Shown: positions 25,359-34,856, counted from the stretch's first letter. The stretch is DNA of 39,536 nucleotides from Flavobacterium psychrophilum (GCA_945879625.1 CAMCVA010000016.1:1-39536); one strand, 5' to 3'. Made by a program: numbers and translations. Notes: generated by a model from the letters alone, not told the origin.

Positions 25359-28300
25359 ATGGAACAAGCAAAACCGTACATACCTGTTAATAAAGTAAGA
25401 ATTGTAACTGCAGCCTCCTTGTTTGACGGACACGATGCCGCCATCAATATCATGCGCCGCATCATTCAATCTACTGGTGTTGAAGTGATTCACTTGGGCC
25501 ACGACCGCAGTGTAGAAGAGGTGGTGAATACCGCCATTCAAGAAGACGCCAATGCCATTGCGATGACGTCCTATCAAGGCGGACACAATGAGTATTTTAA
25601 ATACATGTATGATTTACTGCAAGAAAAAGGTGCAGGTCACATTAAGATTTTTGGCGGCGGCGGCGGCGTAATTTTACCCACAGAAATTGCCGATTTGCAC
25701 GCCTACGGAATTACACGAATATATTCGCCCGATGACGGAAGAGCGATGGGCTTGCAAGGCATGATTAATGATTTGGTGCAACAAGCCGATTTTCCGGTTG
25801 GGAATCAGTTGAGCAACGAATACGATCAGTTGTCCAACAAGGTACCTACGGCTATTGCCCGAATAATCTCGGCAGCCGAGAATTTCCCAGAAATAGCCAA
25901 GCCGGTTTTAGATAAAATACACCAAATCAATCAATCGAATACTACCCCTGTTTTGGGAATTACCGGAACGGGTGGTGCTGGAAAATCATCTTTAGTAGAT
26001 GAATTAGTGCGTCGATTTTTGATTGATTTCCCTACCAAAACTATTGGATTAATTTCTGTTGATCCCTCCAAACGCAAAACAGGTGGCGCACTTTTGGGCG
26101 ATCGCATCCGCATGAATGCCATCAATAATTCCCGCGTTTACATGCGCTCCTTGGCTACGCGTCAATCCAATTTGGCCCTGTCTAAGTACGTGGCCGAAGC
26201 CATACAAGTCGTGAAAGCGGCCAACTATGATTTGATCATACTAGAAACCTCAGGAATTGGCCAATCGGATACCGAAATCATGGACCATTCGGATGTGTCG
26301 TTGTATGTGATGACGCCCGAATTTGGAGCCGCTACGCAGTTGGAAAAAATTGATATGCTCGATTTTGCCGATTTGGTAGCCATCAATAAATTTGACAAAC
26401 GCGGTGCCCTCGATGCCTTGCGCGACGTGAAAAAACAATACCAACGCAACCACAATTTGTGGGATGCCGAGTTGGACACTTTGCCTGTATTTGGCACGAT
26501 TGCCTCCCAATTTAATGATCCGGGAATGAATACCTTGTACAAGGCGATCATGGATAAAATCGAAGAAAATACATCATCCGATTTGCATTCTACCTTCACC
26601 ATTACGCGAGAAATGAGTGAGAAAATCTTTGTGATTCCTCCCCACAGAACGCGTTATTTATCTGAAATTGCCGAAAACAACCGCAAGTATGACGTAACCG
26701 CGCTTTCGCAAGTGCAGGTGGCGCAAAAATTATACGGAATTTATAAAACCATCGAATCGGTTACTGGAAACTTGCCAGAAATTGACAAGGCCGGAATAAT
26801 CGAAAGTTCGGTAACAAGTACACCAGAAACCCTTGACTTTTCGCGCTTATTGATCAAAGAATTTGATCGCGTCAAAATGAACTTGGATCCTTACAATTGG
26901 GAAATAATCCTCAATTGGAAACAAAAAGTAGCCACCTATAAAAATCCCGAGTACATTTTTAAAGTCCGCGACAAGGAAATAAAAATGGCTACGCACACCG
27001 AGTCGTTGTCGCATTCGCAAATCCCAAAAGTGGCGCTGCCCAAATATGAAGCTTGGGGCGATGTGTTGCGTTGGTGTTTGCAAGAAAATGTGCCAGGCGA
27101 ATTCCCGTTTGCTTCGGGTTTGTACCCGTTTAAACGCGAAGGCGAAGATCCATCTCGAATGTTTGCCGGCGAAGGAGGTCCTGAGCGCACCAACAAACGC
27201 TTTCATTATGTGAGTGCCGGTATGCCAGCCAAACGTTTGTCTACCGCTTTTGACAGTGTAACCCTATACGGAAATGATCCGCATATGCGTCCGGATATCT
27301 ACGGAAAAATTGGCAATGCCGGGGTCTCTATTTGTTGTTTGGATGATGCCAAAAAATTGTATTCCGGTTTTAATTTGGTGCATGCACTCACCTCGGTGAG
27401 TATGACGATAAATGGTCCGGCGCCAATGTTGTTGAGCTTTTTTATGAATGCGGCTATCGATCAACAATGTGAGTTGTACATCCACGCCAATGGGTTAGAT
27501 CAAGAAGTGAATGATAAAATCACGGCTATTTATAAAACCAAAGGAACCACGCGTCCGGCCTATCAAGGCGAATTGCCTGAAGGAAACAACGGCTTAGGCT
27601 TGTTTTTATTGGGCGTAACTGGTGATTTGGTATTAGCTGCGGATGTCTACCAAGAAATAAAAATCAAAACCTTGGCGCAGGTACGCGGAACCGTGCAGGC
27701 CGATATTTTGAAGGAAGACCAGGCACAAAATACGTGTATTTTCTCGACCGAATTTGCCTTGCGTTTGATGGGCGATGTACAAGATTATTTCATTCAAAAT
27801 AACGTGCGCAATTTTTATTCGGTGTCCATTTCGGGCTACCACATCGCCGAGGCGGGTGCCAATCCCATTACACAGTTGGCCTTTACCTTGTCAAATGGCT
27901 TTACCTATGTAGAATACTACTTGAGCCGCGGCATGAACATCAATGATTTTGGACCCAATTTGTCCTTCTTTTTCTCGAACGGAATTGATCCTGAATATGC
28001 AGTTATAGGCCGCGTAGCCCGTAAAATTTGGTCCAAAGCCATGAAAAATAAATACGGTGCCAACGAACGCGCGCAAATGCTCAAATACCACATTCAAACT
28101 TCGGGACGTTCGCTGCATGCCCAAGAAATTGATTTTAACGACATTCGCACCACGCTACAAGCCTTGTATGCAATTTATGACAACTGTAATTCGCTGCACA
28201 CCAATGCCTATGACGAAGCCATTACCACGCCTACCGAAGAATCAGTCCGCCGTGCGATGGCCATACAATTAATTATCAACAAGGAATTGGGCTTGGCGAA

Positions 28301-28784
28301 AAATGAAAATCCGATACAAGGTTCGTTTATTATCGAAGAATTAACTGATTTGGTTGAAGACGCCGTGTTGCAAGAATTTGATCGCATCACCGAACGTGGA
28401 GGAGTTTTGGGTGCCATGGAAACCATGTACCAACGTTCTAAAATTCAAGAAGAAAGTTTGTATTACGAAACCTTGAAACACAACGGCGAATTTCCAATTA
28501 TAGGTGTCAATACATTCTTGAGTTCTAAAGGTTCGCCAACCGTAATTCCGGCCGAAGTAATTCGCGCGACCGAAACCGAAAAGGCCTACCAGATTGCCAT
28601 GTTGGACCAATTGCATCAAACCAACCAGGAGCAAGTGAATGCGCAGTTGGCGAAGATTCAGGAGGCGGCTATTGCCAACCGCAATATGTTTGAAGAATTG
28701 ATGGAAGTCACCAAAGTGTGTTCCTTGGGTCAGATAACCAGCGCGTTGTTTGAAGTAGGCGGGCAGTACCGACGCAACATGTAG
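25359..28784 (+). CDS. icmF: Fused isobutyryl-CoA mutase with built-in G-protein chaperone
   Basis: This 1141-residue enzyme starts at the ATG at 25359. It interconverts isobutyryl-CoA and n-butyryl-CoA with adenosylcobalamin; some members also act on pivalyl-CoA. Domain order: B12-binding (about 10-140; [22 protein letters not shown]), a MeaB-like GTPase (about 190-415; P-loop GTGGAGKS at 203-210, [13 protein letters not shown] at 343-346), a linker, and the substrate barrel (about 560-1141). At the two positions that set specificity it has Phe602 (RMFAGEG) and Gln790 (DQAQNTCIF), where MutB in this window has Tyr75 and Arg193. This is the known signature of isobutyryl-CoA mutases. The fused chaperone loads and protects the cofactor with GTP. 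The gene stands alone and no terminator is visible. Confidence 0.95.
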   Translation: MEQAKPYIPVNKVRIVTAASLFDGHDAAINIMRRIIQSTGVEVIHLGHDRSVEEVVNTAIQEDANAIAMTSYQGGHNEYFKYMYDLLQEKGAGHIKIFGGGGGVILPTEIADLHAYGITRIYSPDDGRAMGLQGMINDLVQQADFPVGNQLSNEYDQLSNKVPTAIARIISAAENFPEIAKPVLDKIHQINQSNTTPVLGITGTGGAGKSSLVDELVRRFLIDFPTKTIGLISVDPSKRKTGGALLGDRIRMNAINNSRVYMRSLATRQSNLALSKYVAEAIQVVKAANYDLIILETSGIGQSDTEIMDHSDVSLYVMTPEFGAATQLEKIDMLDFADLVAINKFDKRGALDALRDVKKQYQRNHNLWDAELDTLPVFGTIASQFNDPGMNTLYKAIMDKIEENTSSDLHSTFTITREMSEKIFVIPPHRTRYLSEIAENNRKYDVTALSQVQVAQKLYGIYKTIESVTGNLPEIDKAGIIESSVTSTPETLDFSRLLIKEFDRVKMNLDPYNWEIILNWKQKVATYKNPEYIFKVRDKEIKMATHTESLSHSQIPKVALPKYEAWGDVLRWCLQENVPGEFPFASGLYPFKREGEDPSRMFAGEGGPERTNKRFHYVSAGMPAKRLSTAFDSVTLYGNDPHMRPDIYGKIGNAGVSICCLDDAKKLYSGFNLVHALTSVSMTINGPAPMLLSFFMNAAIDQQCELYIHANGLDQEVNDKITAIYKTKGTTRPAYQGELPEGNNGLGLFLLGVTGDLVLAADVYQEIKIKTLAQVRGTVQADILKEDQAQNTCIFSTEFALRLMGDVQDYFIQNNVRNFYSVSISGYHIAEAGANPITQLAFTLSNGFTYVEYYLSRGMNINDFGPNLSFFFSNGIDPEYAVIGRVARKIWSKAMKNKYGANERAQMLKYHIQTSGRSLHAQEIDFNDIRTTLQALYAIYDNCNSLHTNAYDEAITTPTEESVRRAMAIQLIINKELGLAKNENPIQGSFIIEELTDLVEDAVLQEFDRITERGGVLGAMETMYQRSKIQEESLYYETLKHNGEFPIIGVNTFLSSKGSPTVIPAEVIRATETEKAYQIAMLDQLHQTNQEQVNAQLAKIQEAAIANRNMFEELMEVTKVCSLGQITSALFEVGGQYRRNM

Positions 28785-29086
28785 ATTGAAGTTGTAAAGT
28801 CTAAAGTCGTAAAGTCAAAAGTCGTAAAGTCGAAAGGGTAGAGGTATACTAAGAACGGCTGTACGCTTGAAGCTGGAAGCTAGAAGTTGTCAGCTTTTAG
28901 CCACGAATGCACGGATTTTTTAAATTCCAATCCCGACGCTTCGGGACCTAACATAGTATTCAAGACGAAATCTTTCAATATTTAAATCTTTCAATATTTA
29001 AATCTACTCAACCGAGAACCGACAACCGAGAACCGACAACAGATAACACAAAACACACACCTTACGCGATTATAGATGAAGATAAT
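28785..29086. repeat. Gene-free stretch made of several short tandem arrays
   Basis: About 300 bp behind icmF hold four different arrays. They are gtcgtaaagtcNaaa about three times (28791-28836), gaagctggaagctagaag (around 28870), aaatctttcaatattt twice plus a partial copy (28968-29005), and accgagaaccgaca twice (29011-29038). A 16-nt hairpin TCCCGA-cgct-TCGGGA lies at 28931-28946. No gene or terminator is seen. Confidence 0.8.
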
Positions 29087-29239
29087 TTATAGCAAATTGG
29101 TTTTTTGTTTTTCGTTGAACTTCCGCATAATTTCTTTGCGTTTTTCTTCACTAGCCACTTTTTTTGCCTTGGCTTTGTCTTGCTCTTTGTGCAATTTGTC
29201 GTTGTGCGTTTTTATGTTTTTTGGATTATTTCTTCCCAT
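29087..29239 (-). CDS. 50-residue basic, charged small protein
   Basis: The ATG at 29239 opens a 50-codon frame ending in TAA at 29087. The product starts MGRNNPKNIKTHNDK and continues with Lys/Glu/Ala-rich helix-forming sequence (KAKAKKVASEEKRKEIM) to QKTNLL. It has no Cys and no Trp, and about a third of its residues are Lys or Arg. There is no signal peptide or membrane segment. It lies 23 bp downstream of the DUF1543 gene on the same strand, so it is probably cotranscribed. Its composition would suit a nucleic-acid- or ribosome-associated protein, which is inference only. The non-random codon pattern and operon spacing make it likely real. Confidence 0.6.
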   Translation of the reverse strand: MGRNNPKNIKTHNDKLHKEQDKAKAKKVASEEKRKEIMRKFNEKQKTNLL

Positions 29240-29262
29240 TTAAATTCGGTTTTAAAAAGAAT

Positions 29263-29820
29263 TTACTTCCCTATATTTTTTATGGGCACATACCCAACAT
29301 GCAATTCATCTTCTGGCTTGTCTTTTGGGGCTATTGTAATTTGTAATCCATAACACAATTTATCTTCCGGCCGAATCAAATCGTTCACGTTGTAGGATTC
29401 GTCAATGTCTAGCCCATATTTATCGTCAATGTGGGAAGCCGCACCTGTAAAATTATAATTGATATAAAAATCGGTTTTTTTAATTTCGTGTTGAGCCACC
29501 GCCAACGAAGGAGCTACGACCAATTTTTTATAATGAAATTCTTCCATTTCCTGAGGCAGATAACCGCCCAAATTGAGGAAAAACAAGGCCTGTTCGTTGG
29601 TTTTGTAATCACCTTTATCAACTACACAAATTTCGTATTCGCCCACTTTGGTTACTTCACGCCACGAGTCAAGGTGAAATTTGCCTTTCACTTCGGGCCA
29701 AAAGGCATTAATCTGCGGAATCAAGTCAGCGAGTTGGTTGCCAATGCCAAAAAAGACATCGTGTTGTTCGGTAAGTCGGCCCGACGGTCGGCAGCCAATG
29801 ATGGTCATGTATAATTTCAT
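29263..29820 (-). CDS. DUF1543-like protein
   Basis: This is a 185-residue soluble protein. Its start MKLYMTIIGCRPSGRLTEQHDVFFG and the later KFHLDSWREVTKVGEYEI are the pattern I associate with DUF1543. The second half (LNLGGYLPQEMEEFHYKKLVVAPSLAVAQHEIKK) looks like a related, weaker repeat of the same unit. No catalytic residues can be named and the function is unknown. It is followed by the 50-residue basic protein in the same direction and diverges from the lipoprotein gene. Confidence 0.68.
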   Translation of the reverse strand: MKLYMTIIGCRPSGRLTEQHDVFFGIGNQLADLIPQINAFWPEVKGKFHLDSWREVTKVGEYEICVVDKGDYKTNEQALFFLNLGGYLPQEMEEFHYKKLVVAPSLAVAQHEIKKTDFYINYNFTGAASHIDDKYGLDIDESYNVNDLIRPEDKLCYGLQITIAPKDKPEDELHVGYVPIKNIGK

Positions 29821-29943
29821 GGCATAAAAGTAAGTGGATTCGCGGTTCTATTAAAATTTAGCCAATTCTTTTTGTGGTGATTTATTTTAAAATACTTTTA
29901 TGCTCGATTTTATCGTCAATCGTTTCATTTAAATTTCTTAGTT

Positions 29944-30468
29944 ATGAAAAAAGCACTTGTTTATTTACTTGTAGTTTTTAGTTTGACATTCACTTCCTGC
30001 ATTGGTCCCCAAGGCATGTCAGGAGACACAGGCTACAGCGCTGAAGCCGAAGTATTTGAGTTGCGCAACATCAATTTTGATTACAATGCCGCAAATGGCT
30101 ACACCATTTACCGCAGCCTCAACCCAAATATTTATGCCTCGGATAATATTTTAATATACCGCATGACCAGTACCATTAATCCGCAAACGCCTGTTTGGCA
30201 ATCGATTCCCAGAACGCTGTTTTTAGGCAATGGCCAAGAATTAGATTACGATTTTGATTTCTCAAAACAAGATTTCACGATCTATGCGGGAGGAAATTTT
30301 AATTTGGCCACTATGCCAGTTTACCTCACCAACCAGACCTTTAGAATTGTAATTATACCGGGTTATTTTTCTAATAAATCGGCGCAAAAAAATATCGATT
30401 ATTCTGATTATAATGCCGTCGTAAAAGCCTACCACATTCAAGAATCTAAGGTAAAGTTACTTGAGTAA
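29944..30468 (+). CDS. Collagen-like-motif lipoprotein
   Basis: This is a 174-residue predicted lipoprotein with signal MKKALVYLLVVFSLTFTSC and Cys19 as the lipid site. Directly after it come GPQGMSGDTG, a minimal run of Gly-x-y triplets like those at the start of Bacteroidota collagen-like surface proteins. The rest is a beta-rich domain with many Asn, Asp and Tyr (YNAANGYTIYRSLNPNIYASDN). The function is unknown. A TACTTTTA element at 29893-29900 is a plausible promoter. It ends in a terminator that it shares with the convergent TerC gene. Confidence 0.7.
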   Translation: MKKALVYLLVVFSLTFTSCIGPQGMSGDTGYSAEAEVFELRNINFDYNAANGYTIYRSLNPNIYASDNILIYRMTSTINPQTPVWQSIPRTLFLGNGQELDYDFDFSKQDFTIYAGGNFNLATMPVYLTNQTFRIVIIPGYFSNKSAQKNIDYSDYNAVVKAYHIQESKVKLLE

Positions 30469-30477
30469 TAAATTATA

Positions 30478-30502
30478 AACCGAAGGAAACTTCGGTTTTT
30501 TT
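30478..30502. terminator. Terminator shared by the lipoprotein and TerC genes
   Basis: ACCGAAG, loop gaaa and CTTCGGT form a tight stem with seven T. The T run reaches into the TerC stop codon at 30501. Confidence 0.85.
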
Positions 30503-31451
30503 ATGGCGTATCATTTGATTTTGCCTGGTAGATAGAAGTTACGATTCCGGCACTTAAGCTCAGTACAATTATCAACAGCGAAAGCCATTCGGCAATTGGA
30601 ATAAATTCTTTGCATAACATTTTGAGTCCGATGAAGCTCAGAATTGCAATAATGCTGTATTCCAAATAGGCAAATTTGTTTAGCATGTTGGCCAAAAAGA
30701 AATACAGCGACCGCAAGCCCAATATGGCAAAGATGTTGGAGCTAAACACCAGGAACGGATCGGCGGTAATGGATAAAATTGCGGGCACGCTATCGAGTGC
30801 AAAAACCACATCCATCACTTCAATAACGAGTAAGGCGATAAATAATGGTGTGGCCAATCGTTTGCCTTGTTCTAAAATGAAAAACTGATTTTGGTTTGTG
30901 GCATGCGTAATGGGAATGAATTTGCCAATTAATTTATAAACCGTGGAGTGTTTTGGGTCAAAGGATTCTTCGTCTTTTTTGAACAACATTTTAAGTGCTG
31001 TAAAAACCAAGAAGGCCCCAAAAATATAGCTGATCCATTCGAACTGATGGACCAAGAGTGTGCCAAAGAAAATCAAAATCCCGCGAAATACGATGGCGCC
31101 AATGATTCCCCAAAACAGGATGCGGTGTTGGTGTTTTTGTGCAATTTTGAAGGAACTAAAAATCACGGCAATCACAAAAATGTTGTCGGCACTCAGTGAC
31201 AATTCAACAATATATCCGGTAATGTATTTTAAGGAAGCTTCGAGCGGACTATAATTTTCAGGGTTGTTGACGGCATCGCTTTGGTACAATAAATAGATGA
31301 TACCCGAAAAGCACAGCGATACGCTCACCCATATTAGTGTCCATTTGGCTGCATTTTTATTGGATATGATTTCGGCATTTTTGTGAAACACCCCCAAATC
31401 TAAAGCCAAGAAAAGCAATACGGTTCCAATAAATAAGGTCCAAAGTAGCAT
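30501..31451 (-). CDS. TerC-family integral membrane protein, probable metal exporter (Alx/MeeY type)
   Basis: This 316-residue protein has about eight hydrophobic helices. The family's acidic intramembrane motifs are present: VELSLSADNIFVIAVIF near 80 and MDVVFALDSVPAILSIT near 212. Asp residues in these motifs are thought to pass divalent cations, and Alx/MeeP-type members export manganese. The cytoplasmic loop KKDEESFDPKH lies between the halves. I saw no manganese riboswitch in the 209-bp upstream region. Tellurite resistance, the old name-giving trait, should not be assumed. Confidence 0.88.
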   Translation of the reverse strand: MLLWTLFIGTVLLFLALDLGVFHKNAEIISNKNAAKWTLIWVSVSLCFSGIIYLLYQSDAVNNPENYSPLEASLKYITGYIVELSLSADNIFVIAVIFSSFKIAQKHQHRILFWGIIGAIVFRGILIFFGTLLVHQFEWISYIFGAFLVFTALKMLFKKDEESFDPKHSTVYKLIGKFIPITHATNQNQFFILEQGKRLATPLFIALLVIEVMDVVFALDSVPAILSITADPFLVFSSNIFAILGLRSLYFFLANMLNKFAYLEYSIIAILSFIGLKMLCKEFIPIAEWLSLLIIVLSLSAGIVTSIYQAKSNDTP

Positions 31452-31472
31452 TGGTAATGGGTTTTAGAAACA

Positions 31473-31480
31473 CAAATATA
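31473..31480 (-). promoter_or_regulatory. Promoter -7 element for the TerC gene
   Basis: TATATTTG on the minus strand lies 22 bp before the start codon. No clear -33 element. Confidence 0.55.
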
Positions 31481-31598
31481 CAGGTACTTTATGGTTTGTG
31501 TATTTTTCTGTTGATTTTCTTTTGTTTCGGATTGGTTATTAATAAATCTTTAAATTTATGTTTATACCTATAAAAAATTAGGGGGTAAGCAGATTTAA

Positions 31599-31623
31599 AT
31601 GCAAACAATAATTATATTTGCAT
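31599..31623. promoter_or_regulatory. glnN promoter with overlapping dyad ATGCAAA-N11-TTTGCAT
   Basis: TATATTTG (31613-31620) is a perfect -7 element about 40 bp before glnN. It is contained in the right half of a perfect 7-bp inverted repeat with an 11-bp spacer. A regulator bound here would cover the promoter, which makes this a candidate nitrogen-control operator. Confidence 0.5.
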
Positions 31624-31660
31624 CGAAATTTATGGGGTATAAATAAAAATATTTAAAATT

Positions 31661-33850
31661 ATGGCAACTTTACGTTTTCAAGCATTAAAAGAAACATCGG
31701 GCAGAAAACCGGTAAAATTTGAAGAATCAGATAGAAAGTCAACTATTTTTGGTTCAAACGTGTTTAACGAAAAAGCAATGAAGCAATACTTGACTTCAGA
31801 TGCGTTTAAAGCCGTGCAAGATGCGGTGCAACACGGGACTAAAATTGACCGAAAAATCGCCGACTATATTGCCTTGGGAATGAAAGAATGGGCCTTGGCA
31901 AAAGGCGTTACGCATTACACCCACTGGTTTCAACCCTTAACCGGTACTACTGCCGAGAAACACGATGCCTTTTTTGAAACTTCCTATGACGGCAGTGATC
32001 CAGTTGAGAAATTTGGTGGCGGTCAATTGGTGCAACAAGAGCCAGACGCTTCTTCGTTTCCAAATGGAGGTATTCGTAATACATTCGAAGCGCGTGGTTA
32101 TACGGCCTGGGATCCAACCTCGCCTGCATTTATATTTGGTACTACCCTGTGTATTCCTACTGTATTTATTTCCTATACTGGAGAAGCATTAGATTACAAA
32201 ACCCCTTTATTGCGCGCCTTGAATGCGATTGACGAAGCAGCAACCGATGTGTGTAAATACTTTGATAAAAACGTCAAAAAAGTGACTGCTACCTTAGGAT
32301 GGGAGCAAGAATACTTTTTGATCGATACGGCTTTGGCCAATACCCGACCTGATATTTTGATGACTGGACGTACCTTATTGGGTCATGCTTCGGCCAAAGG
32401 ACAACAATTGGACGATCACTATTTTGGATCTATTCCAAGCAGAGTGTTGTCGTACATGCGTGAATTGGAGCAAGAGTGTATGTACTTGGGCATTCCAGTT
32501 AAAACTCGTCACAATGAGGTGGCACCCAACCAATTTGAGTTGGCACCCATTTTTGAAGAAACCAACTTGGCTGTAGATCACAATTCCTTGTTGATGGACG
32601 TGATGCAAAAAGTGGCTGAGCGTCACGATTTTAAAGTGTTATTCCACGAAAAACCATTCAAAGGCGTAAACGGATCTGGAAAGCACAACAACTGGTCATT
32701 GGCTACCGATACCGGAGTAAATTTGTTGAGCCCAGGCAAAACACCAATGAGCAACTTGCAATTTCTTACTTTTTTTATCAATACCATCAAAGCCGTAAAT
32801 AAGTACGAATCGTTGATAAGAGCGTCAATTGCTTCAGCTAGTAACGACCATCGTTTGGGAGCCAACGAAGCGCCACCAGCCATTATATCGGTATTTATTG
32901 GTCAACAATTGACGAAAGTTTTGGCTGAATTAGAAGGGGTATCAACCGGAAAATTATCACCCGAAGAAAAAACCGATTTAAAACTGAACGTAGTAGGTAA
33001 AATTCCAGACGTTTTATTAGACAATACCGACCGAAACAGAACTTCGCCCTTTGCCTTTACCGGAAATAAATTTGAGTTTAGAGCGGTTGGCTCATCGGCA
33101 AACTGCGCCAATGCTATGACGACGTTAAATACAATAATGGCCAAGCAATTGAAAGACTTCAAACTAGAAGTAGATTCGTTGATTGCCAAAAATGATCTAA
33201 AGAAAGACGAAGCCATATTTAATGTGTTGCGCGAATACATCAAAACCTCCAAAAACATCTTGTTTGAAGGCGACGGATACAGCGATGCCTGGCAAGCAGA
33301 AGGAAAAAAACGTGGCTTGAGTAATTTTAAAACTACCCCCGAGGCTTTGAAAGCAAAAGTTTCGAAAGCCGCTTTGGATTTATTCCATGAAATGAACGTC
33401 ATGAACCACGTAGAGGTAGAAGCCCGTTACGAAATTGAATTGGAAGAATACACCAAAAAAATCCAAATTGAAGGACGCGTTTTGGGAGATATCGCCAGAA
33501 ACCACGTAATTCCAACCGCCATTCGTTACCAAAACACCTTGATCGAAAACGTGAAAGGCTTGAAAGAAATTTTCGGAAAAGATTTCGAAAAAATCGCCAA
33601 AGAGCAAATTAACATCATCAAAGAAATTTCGGCACACATCGAAGGCATCAATTCAAAAGTGGAAGACATGACGCAAGCACGCAAAAAAGCCAACGCCTTG
33701 ACCGATGCCCAAAAAATGGCCGAAATGTATTGTGATAAAGTAAAACCATACTTTGATGTGATTCGCGAGCACTGCGATAAATTAGAATTAATCGTAGACG
33801 ATGAAATCTGGACCTTAACTAAATACAGAGAATTGTTATTCACCAAATAA
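31661..33850 (+). CDS. glnN: Glutamine synthetase, type III
   Basis: This 729-residue ATP-dependent enzyme makes glutamine from glutamate and ammonia. The length and the N-terminal segment (RFQALKETSGRKPV...STIFGSNVF) are those of the large GSIII class found in Bacteroidota. Visible landmarks are HYTHWFQPLTG, GWEQEYFLID (metal-binding Glu), KTRHNEVAPNQFELAPIFEETN, FHEKPFKGVNGSGKHNNWSL and RTSPFAFTGNKFEFRAVGSS. The C-terminal helical region (ILREYIKTSKN onward) is complete. A dyad over the promoter suggests transcriptional control. It is monocistronic with a strong terminator. Confidence 0.97.
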   Translation: MATLRFQALKETSGRKPVKFEESDRKSTIFGSNVFNEKAMKQYLTSDAFKAVQDAVQHGTKIDRKIADYIALGMKEWALAKGVTHYTHWFQPLTGTTAEKHDAFFETSYDGSDPVEKFGGGQLVQQEPDASSFPNGGIRNTFEARGYTAWDPTSPAFIFGTTLCIPTVFISYTGEALDYKTPLLRALNAIDEAATDVCKYFDKNVKKVTATLGWEQEYFLIDTALANTRPDILMTGRTLLGHASAKGQQLDDHYFGSIPSRVLSYMRELEQECMYLGIPVKTRHNEVAPNQFELAPIFEETNLAVDHNSLLMDVMQKVAERHDFKVLFHEKPFKGVNGSGKHNNWSLATDTGVNLLSPGKTPMSNLQFLTFFINTIKAVNKYESLIRASIASASNDHRLGANEAPPAIISVFIGQQLTKVLAELEGVSTGKLSPEEKTDLKLNVVGKIPDVLLDNTDRNRTSPFAFTGNKFEFRAVGSSANCANAMTTLNTIMAKQLKDFKLEVDSLIAKNDLKKDEAIFNVLREYIKTSKNILFEGDGYSDAWQAEGKKRGLSNFKTTPEALKAKVSKAALDLFHEMNVMNHVEVEARYEIELEEYTKKIQIEGRVLGDIARNHVIPTAIRYQNTLIENVKGLKEIFGKDFEKIAKEQINIIKEISAHIEGINSKVEDMTQARKKANALTDAQKMAEMYCDKVKPYFDVIREHCDKLELIVDDEIWTLTKYRELLFTK

Positions 33851-33872
33851 CAAGTCCAAACCGAAAGGTTAT

Positions 33873-33910
33873 AACACCTGTTGCGCTCCCAAGCAACAGG
33901 TGTTTTTTTA
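33873..33910 (+). terminator. Intrinsic terminator after glnN
   Basis: AACACCTGTTGC (33873-33884) and GCAACAGGTGTT (33893-33904) form a 12-bp perfect stem followed by a T run. Confidence 0.93.
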
Positions 33911-33929
33911 TTCAAAAAAAAATGTAACT

Positions 33930-33948
33930 TTCCCTAATCTATAGGGAA
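33930..33948. promoter_or_regulatory. Dyad TTCCCTA-atcta-TAGGGAA at the start of the first OmpA-like gene
   Basis: The arms are perfect 7-mers with a 5-bp spacer. The right arm runs into the A of the ATG at 33948. It could be an operator or, in RNA, a small hairpin masking the start. A TAacTTTC sequence just before it is a weak -7 candidate. Confidence 0.45.
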
Positions 33949-34844
33949 TGTCTATGAAACTTGGAATTTTTATCGCGCTCTTTGGTTTTTTACCACTATC
34001 TGTTTGGGCACAAGACCAGTTTTCTGTCTATTTTGATTCCAATAAATTTTCCTTAACGCCCAAAGAATCTGCTCGATTAACTGATTGGGCCAAAGCCAAT
34101 GCAGGAAGTAAAGTAGTGGGTGCTCATGGTTTTTGTGACGAAGACGGTAGCAGTTTCCTAAACGATACGTTGGCCAAAAACCGGGTGAATGCCATCTACC
34201 AATTCCTGCAAAATCAGGTGCAATTTCGGGCCGATTTTAGTTCCAGAAGCTTTGGTGAACTGCACCAGATGAGTACGAACAAAGGCGAAAACCGCCGCGT
34301 AACCTTATTTTATCTGCAACAAAAAGATTTGTCGCGCGAAAATGAACTACTTGGACTGCCGATGCCTGCGCCCGAAGTAGTCGAACCCAAACCCATTATC
34401 CCGTATCCTACGCAATTGGTGTTTGAAAATCCAGATGGAAGCAAATCTACATTTGCCTTGAACCAAGAATTCATGCAAACCATAACCGCTGCTAGGTTAG
34501 GCGATAAAATTTTGCTCAAGGATTTGAATTTTGTGATCAACACCTTTATGGTCGAAAACCGCTCGAAAGCTAAATTATTTGAATTGCTTTTGGTCATGCA
34601 ACGCAACCCCGAATTGAAAATTGAAATTCAAGGCCATTTGTGTTGCATGCCTACTGACAAACAAGACTTGTCCACCCAACGCGCCAAAGCGATTAAGAAT
34701 TTTTTGCTGATGAAAGGCATTGACGAAAGTCGCGTGACCTACAAAGGATTTGGCAGCAGTCAACCGATTTTTCCTATACCCGAGAAAGACGAAAGCCAAC
34801 GCGCAGCCAATCGCCGTGTTGAAATCGTCATAACGGGTTATTAA
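33948..34844 (+). CDS. Envelope protein with two OmpA-like domains (first of a tandem pair)
   Basis: This is a 298-residue exported protein (signal peptide ending SVWAQ, about residue 22; an ATG two codons later is equally good). It contains two OmpA C-terminal-type domains. The first (about 25-125) has GFCDEDGSSFLNDTLAKNRVNAIYQFL, keeping the Asp and Arg that bind meso-DAP in OmpA. The second (about 185-298) has IQGHLCCMPTDKQDLSTQRAKAI and GFGSSQPI, ending NRRVEIVI. There the Asp position is held by a Cys-Cys pair. No beta-barrel or lipobox is present, so it is probably periplasmic. The next gene, 12 bp on, is a paralogue with the same plan. Confidence 0.82.
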   Translation: MSMKLGIFIALFGFLPLSVWAQDQFSVYFDSNKFSLTPKESARLTDWAKANAGSKVVGAHGFCDEDGSSFLNDTLAKNRVNAIYQFLQNQVQFRADFSSRSFGELHQMSTNKGENRRVTLFYLQQKDLSRENELLGLPMPAPEVVEPKPIIPYPTQLVFENPDGSKSTFALNQEFMQTITAARLGDKILLKDLNFVINTFMVENRSKAKLFELLLVMQRNPELKIEIQGHLCCMPTDKQDLSTQRAKAIKNFLLMKGIDESRVTYKGFGSSQPIFPIPEKDESQRAANRRVEIVITGY

Positions 34845-34856
34845 AAAAAATTAGCG

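Noticed and set aside
28791..29038. CRISPR array
   Set aside because: The repeats are adjacent or near-adjacent short units of different sequence, without regular unique spacers, and no cas gene is present.
31452..31660. Possible manganese (yybP-ykoY) riboswitch ahead of the TerC gene
   Set aside because: The promoter lies only about 22 bp before the start codon, leaving no room for the aptamer, and its conserved loops are not seen.
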